Assembly (NCBI GenBank): GCA_905221605.1
Contig: CAJNDS010002084.1
Coordinates: 126,001 to 190,000 of the forward strand
DNA from: Symbiodinium natans
Lineage: Eukaryota > Sar > Dinophyceae > Suessiales > Symbiodiniaceae
Direction: 5' to 3'
Length of the DNA stretch: 64,000 nucleotides
The position numbers were made by a program, and so were the translations under genes. The notes under the pieces are model-generated. The model worked only from the letters and a program-made list of their open reading frames with translations, did no database searches and was not told the origin of the DNA. Below, piece after piece: positions 21,837 to 28,993 of the stretch (position 1 is its first letter; each line of letters opens with the position of its first letter).

Positions 21837-24385
21837 TGTGTCGCGACCATTGCAGGAGTGGGCTGGAGCCGACCACGACGGACATCATAGAAGAAATGAC
21901 TGTGCAACTTGTCCATACACTGCTGCTGAGAATCCTAAGGTCCTAAGCGCTTGCAGTGCAAAAACGTTCTTTTTGCAGTCATATGTGGGCCCGTAAGACC
22001 CGTACACTCGAACTTGGTCCTCTAGGGCCGTACACTCGGACTTGGATCTGGGGGACTTGGCTCTCTGGTAGTCGTTCCTTTTTGAGAGCTCTTCCTTTTG
22101 TGCTTCAGGTACATCGTCGAAGCAGCGTATCTCTATGTAAACTAGTGCAGTCAGTATGCTTCTCGGTATGGAAGCTGAACAGCCCCATTTATCAGGAAGA
22201 CATTGCAAATTGGCACGTGGGTTCCTTGATTTGGGATTTGTGTAGTTCACTTTCAGGGGGAATGCCGAACTGGACATTCCGAAAGCCACATCAAGCAGTA
22301 GCGCTACTGGTAGCATGGTGTATACGGCCGGGTGGAGCTGTAGTGTAGAAAGTCGCTTCCCAATTGCTAGCTGAATGCAGGGACGACGCGATGGCAGACA
22401 TGGAGCTCGATGCGCAGCACGCCAGTTTCTAGTGAGCTATACACGAAAGGCTGATCACTCATGTGCTTCAGGCAATGCCTTGGCACAAGCGTGTTGAGAT
22501 GTGTTGAGTGCGTTAGCAGATCACTTTCTTTTTTGGCAGGCGAATGTGAAAGCTGATTCAGTTTGGCTTTGCTGTGTCATCTCGCACGGTCAATCCTTTC
22601 ATTCCTGCTCGTGGGCTCTGCGGACTCGATCCAGACCCATGTTTCGATTTCGAGTTCGTACATACGTACCCATACGTACCCCTCGTGGAAGTCTCCAACC
22701 ATCTCGCTGCTCCGAAGGAGATCTCGGTTTGTGTAGAGATGGTCCCGCAAAGGAGCAAAGGATGCTGTTGAGAGGACACTGTTCCGATCTTCCGCGGATG
22801 GCAGCGATTCTCAGGCTCCAGGCTGGATGGTGTTCATCCATTTTCATCCAAAGCCTGAGATGTGTTCTCGTCGGCGAGACTGCCAATTACGGTCCTACGG
22901 TGGCTTCTAGATCCTCAGCACCTGCCAGCCATCCAAGCCAATGTATCATCGGGGGCAGCAACAGTACTCATCATTGTGGTAGCAGCAAGGCTGTGTGGTT
23001 CAAAAGCGCAGGTGACGTCCTTCTCACAGGCAACCACTGAAAAACTCAGTCATGCTCTTTTTGGCAGGACTCCAAAACATGTCAATATCCATGCAAACTG
23101 TCCTGCCAGATCTTTGAGGGGCAAGGGCCTTCCGATGAAACATTCTGGAGCATAAGGTCTTTTTTCGTGCTCCACGTCACGTCTCACCACACTTTGGCTT
23201 GCAAGCCTACCTGGTACCTCCAGCCGTGGAGCTGCATTTCCAGGTGGCACTGGGTAGGAGCTTCTTGCTGCGCGCCCAGAAACGCATTGCCAGATGCAGC
23301 ATCGCAGCTTCAGCTTCTTGGAGTCTTAGAGAGTCACAGCGGTGTGCAGAGTGTCGGCTTGGCTTGCCGTGACCTTCATGTTCCCGCAGTGGTGAATCAC
23401 TTGCAATGACCAGGACTCATCTGTGACGTGATGGTGGCAAGTTTGTCTGAGTAGAATATACTTGTCTGAGTATGCGTTCATGCGCTCACAAAGGTCACCC
23501 ATGCCTGAAGACCGCCACATCCAACTGATACACACACACACACACACACAAGTACTTATCATGCTGGCATGAAGCTGTCGCTCTGTGTGTGTGTGTGTGT
23601 GAGCGCCCTTTGGGCATGGAAACTGCCTAGAGCACAGAGCACAGCTTTAGCTGAAATGTCTTTGGGGAGGGAGGGGAGCGGGGCTGCAAAGGGTTCTCAC
23701 GACCCCTAGCCGCCCTAGCCAATGTGGGTGACGATTTGATCGCCAGGCTGCAAGAGAATTTGCAGCTGCTTCGTGATGTGGAGGCGGGCTGCATAACAGT
23801 GGTTTTCTGGTACGCCGCTCGATGTGAGACACTACGCAGTCATTTGCAAGCTCTTCCGCTGGCTACTTGGTGGTTTGTGTGTCAGGCAAAAAGTCAATCT
23901 TCTCTCGATGCCGCGCGGGCAAAGGAGCCGTTGAAGATGACCCATGGAGAAGTTTTTGATGCAGTGTACGACCAAGTCAGCTTCAGACCGATTTCAGCGG
24001 CTTGCAGCGTCAGCTGTACTGAGCTTAGCGTGGAGATGCAGCATTGTTGACTCAAAGCTGTGCAGACTCGATAGGAGAAGCGCCACTCAGGGGACTTCCT
24101 GAAGCTCAAAAATGTGTGCCACCCAATGTATTGTTCCGGCAGCTTTCGCAGCTGCAGAGCGTGAGATGCTGTCTAAAAGACTGCCATCCATTTTCAACAG
24201 CCGGTGGTCAGAAAACAAAGTCCTCCGTACAGTAGATCTATTTAATGGCTACCGCCAATGCCGCCAACCCCGACAGGAGGCCCTAGGGTTTACACAAACA
24301 CCCCCTACATTGCGCTTACATATATCCATAGGTTCTAGAGTTCAGGGGGGGCGAAACATTGAGTTCACGCGCAGGGAGTTGGCGC
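21837..24385. other. Stretch without confirmed genes
   Basis: Short CA and GT microsatellites lie at about 23529-23550 and 23583-23602. Two exon-like segments occur at about 23721-23790 (contains DDLIARLQENLQLLRDVEAG) and 23930-23985 (contains MTHGEVFDAVYDQ), but I could not join them and recognise no family. Confidence 0.35.
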
Positions 24386-24387
24386 GC

Positions 24388-24475
24388 AACCTTAAACCCT
24401 AAACCTCACACCTTAAACTCGAAACCCTGAACCCTGAAACCCCAAACTACTAAACCCTCAACCCCCTTAACCAGG
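24388..24475 (-). repeat. Degenerate telomere-like tract beside the G-rich array
   Basis: Words such as CTTAAACCCTAAACC, AAACCCTGAACCCTG and ACTAAACCCTCAACCC run for about 90 bp directly before the G-rich minisatellite. Confidence 0.6.
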
Positions 24476-24478
24476 AGA

Positions 24479-25303
24479 GCCGAACCGGGGTGAGGTGGGG
24501 GGTAAGCGGTGATGGCGGGGGGGTGGGGGGGGGGTGGGGGCAGAGGTGAAGGGGTGAAGGGGGGGGGGGGGGGGGGGTTCGGGCATGCACTGGAGCTTCA
24601 GTGCATGCCCTTTCCGGCCCCCTGTTTGCCCGCCCACTGCCCCCAACCTTGGCCCCCACCCCCCCCCCCCCACCCCCCCCGCCCTCACCCCACCTCACCC
24701 CTACCCCTGACCTTTTACTTGCAAATGAAGTGTGTCAGGGGTTTAGGGCATGCCCGGACCCCTACCCCCCACCTCACCCCTACCCCTTGCCTTTTACTTG
24801 GAAATGAAGTGTTTGAGGGGCCCCTCACACTTCATTTCCAAGTAAAAGGCAAGGGGTAGGGGTGAGGTGGGGGGTAGGGGTCCGGGCATGCCCTAAACCC
24901 CTGACACACTTCATTTCCAAGTAAAAGGTCAGGGGTAGGGGTGAGGTGGGGGGGGCAAGGTTGGGGGCAGAGGCGAAGGGGTGAGGGCGGGGTGGGCGGG
25001 GTGGGCGGGGGGGGGGGGGGATGCGGGGGGGGGGTCCGGGATGCACTGGAGCCCCTCAAACACTTCATTTCCAAGTAAAGGCAAGGGGTCCGGGCATGCC
25101 CTAAACCCTGACACACTTCATTTCCAAGTAAAGGTCAGGGGTAGGGGTGAGGTGGGGGGTAAGGGGTGAGGGCGGGGGGGGGGGGGCCAAGGTTGGGGGC
25201 AGAGGCGAAGGGGGGGGGGGGGGCGGGGGGGGCGGGGGGGTCCGGGCATGCACTGGAGCCCCTCAAACACTTCATTTCCAAGTAAAAGGCAAGGGGTGGG
25301 GGT
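24479..25303. repeat. G-rich minisatellite, left part, with a large palindrome
   Basis: The unit (about 210-240 bp) contains two variants of CACTTCATTTCCAAGTAAAAGG. One is followed by CAAGGGGTAGGGGTGAGG and the other by TCAGGGGTAGGGGTGAGG. It also contains GGTCCGGGCATGCCCTAAACC, CAAGGTTGGGGGCAGAGG and GGGCATGCACTGGAGCCCCT. Left of 24820 the unit is in the opposite orientation, giving an inverted repeat of about 165 bp per arm centred at 24820/24821. A smaller perfect palindrome (12-bp arms, GAGCTT loop) is at 24581-24610. Runs of G on one strand could form quadruplexes. Proline-rich frames on the minus strand are artefacts. Confidence 0.85.
25299..25303. repeat. Target-site duplication of the copia element (left)
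   Basis: GGGGT immediately before the 5' LTR, repeated immediately after the 3' LTR at 33812-33816. Five bases is the usual Ty1/copia duplication length. The target is itself repetitive, so the match alone is weak, but removing the element and one copy restores the local minisatellite unit. Confidence 0.75.
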
Positions 25304-25482
25304 TGTGAAAGTGCAATAAGGGCATGCCTGACCTGTCGTGTCTCGATTGTTGATGGGCCGATTTGTCTTGTGAACGTTCAGCCCGTTCACCGAAGCTTTG
25401 CGGCTCTCGGTAGCTTGGCGAAAAGGATGGCGCGTCCTTTGGGCTTTTGATTTGGCGGTGATCACTAGGCCAGTGATTCGCA
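25304..25482 (+). repeat. 5' long terminal repeat
   Basis: 179 bp, starting TGTGAAAGTGCAATAAGGGC and ending CCAGTGATTCGCA. It matches the 3' LTR base for base by eye. It is short for a copia LTR. The element's promoter and RNA end sites should lie here, but I see no unambiguous TATA box. Confidence 0.95.
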
Positions 25483-25500
25483 TTGGTGCCGCGGAGCAGG
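25483..25500 (+). promoter_or_regulatory. Primer-binding site for tRNA-primed reverse transcription
   Basis: TTGGTGCCGCGGAGCAGG directly follows the 5' LTR. TGG complements the CCA end of a tRNA, with one T between LTR and TGG. The tRNA cannot be named from the sequence alone. The leader is very short: the Gag start lies only 22 nt after the LTR. Confidence 0.7.
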
Positions 25501-25504
25501 GTGA

Positions 25505-26161
25505 ATGGCAACTATCCCTGATGCCGGCGATCAGCAAGGGCCGAGCGATGGCGGCCCTCGACTACCTGGTGATGATCACCGTGGTGTGGCTTGGCAGTGG
25601 CAAAGCTGGTGGAGCTATCCAGCTACGATGGGATGGCATGGCGCGATGTGGAATGGTCAAGCGACCTGGAGACCAGGAGATTGGCAACAGCAACGGCAAG
25701 GCTGGTGGGGAAGACCTGACTCATGGCAGCAACAGCCAGGGGAGTCGCGGTCTAGTTGGCCAGGCGATCTGGATGAAACCAGTGGCGAGGGAGAAGCAAG
25801 ACAAGCCGACGATGGTGCCAATGGAGGACCGGGACATAGGAGGGCGTCTGTGCAGTCATCGACAGAAGCCACATTTCCCTCCGACGAATTGGAGGGACAC
25901 GACGACATCGAGAACCACAAGGGCAGCGACGCCGGAAGCAGCCAGGCCTCTAGGAATCCAAAGACGGGGAAGGATCACATACCGGAGTTTTCGGGGTTGA
26001 CAGCCATGCGTGAGTATGAGAGAAGGGTGCGATTGTTTGAGAGCAGTACGGGGATTGACCCATCGTATCGTGCTCAGAAGCTGATGGAGAAGCTCTCGGG
26101 TCAGGCCTGGTTGGCGACAGAGTCAATCGACCTTGACTTCTTGAAACTCTTGAGCACCTGA
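25505..26161 (+). CDS. Copia Gag, N-terminal part
   Basis: 218 codons starting at the first ATG after the primer-binding site; an in-frame TGA directly upstream fixes this start. The first 140 residues are rich in Gly, Asp, Trp and Gln (low complexity). From about residue 155 the capsid-like domain begins (HIPEFSGLTAMREYERRVRLF), a pattern common in algal copia Gags. The frame runs into TGA at 26159. The same protein continues in the next frame from about 26141 (LEHLKIFTTLTEFYKDFR), so a net one-base loss has cut the gene. Gag would package element RNA in virus-like particles in the cytoplasm. Confidence 0.8.
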   Translation: MATIPDAGDQQGPSDGGPRLPGDDHRGVAWQWQSWWSYPATMGWHGAMWNGQATWRPGDWQQQRQGWWGRPDSWQQQPGESRSSWPGDLDETSGEGEARQADDGANGGPGHRRASVQSSTEATFPSDELEGHDDIENHKGSDAGSSQASRNPKTGKDHIPEFSGLTAMREYERRVRLFESSTGIDPSYRAQKLMEKLSGQAWLATESIDLDFLKLLST

Positions 26162-26460
26162 AGATCTTCACTACCCTCACCGAGTTCTACAAGGACTTCA
26201 GACGTGGTGCTGGGCAAGAGTTCGTTGCGTTTGACCTCGAGTTCCGAGCTCACCTAAAACGTCTTGAGGAGATTGGCGGCAAGATCGATGGGGTGACCAA
26301 GGCATACTGGTTCTTGGAGAAGGCAGGACTCTCGATGGACCTTCGTAAACAAGTGGTGGCTGCGGCAGGGGGTGAGTATGAGTACACCGTGTTGAGGAAA
26401 GCGCTCATGGCCATCGTACCGAAGGTTCGCAAGGACGAGGACCTGAACCACCTTCCATGA
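26141..26460 (+). pseudogene. Copia Gag, C-terminal capsid part, in a shifted frame
   Basis: In frame 1 this reads LEHLKIFTTLTEFYKDFR, then a helical segment with FDLEFRAHLKRLEEIGGK, TKAYWFLEKAGLSMDLRKQ and ALMAIVPKVRKDEDLNHLP, before TGA at 26458. It joins the upstream Gag frame near 26140 and the downstream frame near 26456, where HEETGQASENASELEGELE continues. The two shifts compensate each other. It is a fragment of the same Gag, not a separate gene. Confidence 0.8.
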
Positions 26461-26512
26461 AGAGACGGGGCAGGCATCCGAGAATGCTAGCGAGCTTGAG
26501 GGGGAGCTAGAA

Positions 26513-28993
26513 GTGCTGCTCACGCAGGCAGCTCGAAAGCGGGCAGAGATCGAGAAGGCCAGGGGCTTCGCGAAGACGGAGAGCTCTCAGGAGAGGGAGC
26601 AGAGAATCAAGCAGATGAAAGCTAAGATGCCATGCAGTGCCTGCAAGGCTCATGGGAAGACCGTGTATGGGCACTGGCACAGTGATGTGACGTGCCCGTA
26701 CAACAAGAAGAACCAGGACAAGAGTGTTTTGGCTGTTGTTGAGGAACAGTTGACCGACAGTGCGAGTGATGACGAGGAGTTTGGGCCCGATGGTGAACCG
26801 GAGAACGAAGATGTCTTCGTTTGCATCGAGGAGAGCTGTGTGCTGCAGGAAGTATGTGGAGATCAGAAGGCCTTCCGAGGCGCACGAGACCCACTCAAAT
26901 ATGTCATGGCTCTCAGTGACACATGCTGCGCAAGGACAGTGGCTGGAGAGCGATGGATGCGGAAGCACATGCATCACCTGCATGCTATGCACGAAGATGT
27001 CTACATCGTCGACGAGGCCCGTCCTTTTCGTTTTGGAGGGGGACCTCGAGTGATGTCGTCCTATGCAGCCATCATACCTCTGCACCTACAGGGAGCAGAA
27101 AAGGCTGTGCAATTGAGAGTGAGCATTGTCGACCAGGACGTTCCTCTCTTGCTGAGCAAAGCGGTGTTGAAGCACCTTGGCGCAGTCATGAACCTTGCAG
27201 AGGGAACCGTGAGATTCGCCGAGTTGAACACCACAGTTCAGTTGAGGGAAACCAAAACGGGACTCTGCGGCTTCGAGATCAACAAGACAAAGCCCCAAGC
27301 CCACAGGCGTTTCGGAGAACCGGTGCTTCAAGGTGAAGATGAAATTATCGTGGGAAACAGCCCGCAGGTCATGCAGAACATCATGAGTGTCAAGACGGGC
27401 AACTCACCGGAGCCTCCTTTCAGTGGGAACCCGAGAAGTCTTCGACAGGAGTGTGAAGAGTTTGCCAAGTCCCTACTGCGTAAAAAGGATTTCACATACC
27501 AAGCACTGCTCGAATTGGCGAGGCATCTACCAACTGGGCATGGACTACGACATCGAAATGCGGCGGGAGGCAAAGGCCCGATTAACTTGCCTTGGATTGG
27601 TGGATTGTATGTGCACGGGAACAAATGTGACCTTACGAAGAAGACAGTGAGGTATCCCAATGTTGTTCGGTATATCAATACTTTCATGCGAGACAAAGTA
27701 GATCATCCTTGGACGTCCTTCTACCTTGCCCGTGATGTTCACATGAAAATGCACATGGATTCAAACAACCGGAAGGGAAGCAAGACGACCTCGGTGACCT
27801 TCGGTCAGTTCCAAGGAGGTGAGCTATGGGTAGAGCTAGGGCATGACGAGGATCCTTCAGCATCACATGTCGTATGGAAACAGGACAACAATGGGATATC
27901 CCGACCTGGAAGATTGACATCCACTTTCCAGAATCCTCGAGAGTTTGATCCGCATTTACGGCATGCTACACATGAGTGGACCGGAGAACGATGGTGTCTG
28001 TCGGTCTATAGTGTTCGCGAGACAGCCGAGGTGGATGAGATCTGTTGGAAGGTGCTCGGCAAGCTGAAATTTCCATGTCGTGGCAAGAATCGATCCAGGA
28101 CCTTTGGGGAGCATAGAGAGCATGAGCCAGCTTTCATGTCATCTCAAGACCGAGAGCCGCTTCATCAGAGCAGGGATGACGTGAGCGAAACTCCGCAGCG
28201 TTTTCTGTTTGAGACCCAGCTGGAGCCCACGCCTGTAGATCTTGAAGAAGGGTGTAAGCTCCGGGATGAACAGTGTGAAGATCCCAGCGCCGAAGCGCAA
28301 GGAGGATTTCGTGCAGGCCATTGCGGCAAGGTGTCAAGTCAAGGAACCGGATCTCCGACAGCACACCACCGATCGCTTGAAGGAGATCTGGGCTGCGCTC
28401 AAGCCCAAGAAGTACAGTGTCCTGCCGGCAAACTGGAGGAAGTTGGATGTGGAGACACTGAAGCAGTTGTATGCCGAGAAGGCAGCGACGGATCTCGGGA
28501 GGGATCTGGACGGGCACTGGAGCCGGTGGAAGCGCAGCGCCCTGATCTTGGAGCTGGAGATGTGGGTGATCCAAGTGGAAGAGGCCCAGCTGCTCGACGA
28601 TCAATGCGATCATCCACACCCAGTGTGCCCAACCTGCAAGATACCGATGATGGTCCGAACAAACAGGTTGTCGCGACAGGACTTCTACGGATGCCTCCGC
28701 TTCCCCAACTGCAAGTGCACATTACCAATGATGTACGACGGGAAGCCGACCAAAGATGTGCAACAGGAGATGGAGCTCCGAAGCCTATGAACGGAAAGCG
28801 AGGACCAAACAGTTTGGGAACATCGTCGGATGGTTCTTGGGCAAGGGCCGAAGCGATCCCAGTGGACGACGAGACGGGGAGCGACCAGGAGAAAGTCTTC
28901 AATACGAACGTGTCCAAAGACGAGCTCCAGATGATCATCGAGAAGCGGAATGCGAAAGATGGAGCACCGACGGACAAGAAGGATCACGCCTGA
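26513..28993 (+). CDS. Zinc knuckle, aspartic protease and 2OG/Fe(II) dioxygenase-like region of the copia polyprotein
   Basis: The frame is open from about 26456; Met at 26513 is only the first ATG and is probably internal. Residues 41-61 form a zinc-knuckle-like C-X2-C-X11-H-X4-C. Residues 130-255 match a retroviral-type aspartic protease: ALSDTCCARTVAG carries the catalytic Asp136, with DTC where DTG or DSG is usual, then a flap-like FRFGGGPRV and PLLLSKAVLKHLGAV. Residues about 305-515 contain HPWTSFYLARDVHMKMHMD, then TFGQFQGGELWVE, then HATHEWTGERWCLSVYS. H414-x-D416, H484 or H487 and R493 are placed like the iron and 2-oxoglutarate ligands of the double-stranded beta-helix dioxygenases, with TET/JBP-like layout. 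After about 28250 this frame is a shadow of frame 3 until about 28780; it then appears genuine again (FNTNVSKDELQMIIEKRN) until its stop at 28991-28993. Confidence 0.8.
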   Translation: MLLTQAARKRAEIEKARGFAKTESSQEREQRIKQMKAKMPCSACKAHGKTVYGHWHSDVTCPYNKKNQDKSVLAVVEEQLTDSASDDEEFGPDGEPENEDVFVCIEESCVLQEVCGDQKAFRGARDPLKYVMALSDTCCARTVAGERWMRKHMHHLHAMHEDVYIVDEARPFRFGGGPRVMSSYAAIIPLHLQGAEKAVQLRVSIVDQDVPLLLSKAVLKHLGAVMNLAEGTVRFAELNTTVQLRETKTGLCGFEINKTKPQAHRRFGEPVLQGEDEIIVGNSPQVMQNIMSVKTGNSPEPPFSGNPRSLRQECEEFAKSLLRKKDFTYQALLELARHLPTGHGLRHRNAAGGKGPINLPWIGGLYVHGNKCDLTKKTVRYPNVVRYINTFMRDKVDHPWTSFYLARDVHMKMHMDSNNRKGSKTTSVTFGQFQGGELWVELGHDEDPSASHVVWKQDNNGISRPGRLTSTFQNPREFDPHLRHATHEWTGERWCLSVYSVRETAEVDEICWKVLGKLKFPCRGKNRSRTFGEHREHEPAFMSSQDREPLHQSRDDVSETPQRFLFETQLEPTPVDLEEGCKLRDEQCEDPSAEAQGGFRAGHCGKVSSQGTGSPTAHHRSLEGDLGCAQAQEVQCPAGKLEEVGCGDTEAVVCREGSDGSREGSGRALEPVEAQRPDLGAGDVGDPSGRGPAARRSMRSSTPSVPNLQDTDDGPNKQVVATGLLRMPPLPQLQVHITNDVRREADQRCATGDGAPKPMNGKRGPNSLGTSSDGSWARAEAIPVDDETGSDQEKVFNTNVSKDELQMIIEKRNAKDGAPTDKKDHA
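28242..28790 (+). CDS. Topoisomerase-type zinc ribbon segment of the copia polyprotein
   Basis: 182 codons in frame 3, overlapping the preceding frame. The likely junction is near 28250, where LEEG of frame 2 passes into SSGMNSVKIPAPKRKEDFVQ. A helical stretch (LKEIWAALKPKKYSVLP, LETLKQLYAEK-like) precedes a C129-P-T-C132 ... G-C151-L-R-F-P-N-C157 zinc ribbon, spacing C-X2-C-X18-C-X5-C. That is the pattern of the small C4 ribbons at the C-terminus of type IA topoisomerases. It probably binds nucleic acid next to the other enzyme domains. Net one-base shifts at both ends separate it from the flanking frames in this copy. Confidence 0.75.
   Translation: MKKGVSSGMNSVKIPAPKRKEDFVQAIAARCQVKEPDLRQHTTDRLKEIWAALKPKKYSVLPANWRKLDVETLKQLYAEKAATDLGRDLDGHWSRWKRSALILELEMWVIQVEEAQLLDDQCDHPHPVCPTCKIPMMVRTNRLSRQDFYGCLRFPNCKCTLPMMYDGKPTKDVQQEMELRSL

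Noticed and set aside
28260-28780. Frame 2 continuation of the protease/dioxygenase open frame (Gly/Asp/Arg-rich)
   Set aside because: The zinc ribbon homology is in frame 3 here, so frame 2 in this interval is a shadow, although it has no stop.
28399-28977. 192-codon minus-strand frame under the copia polyprotein, and other antisense frames in 26.5-33.6 kb
   Set aside because: Antisense shadows of the retrotransposon coding strand.
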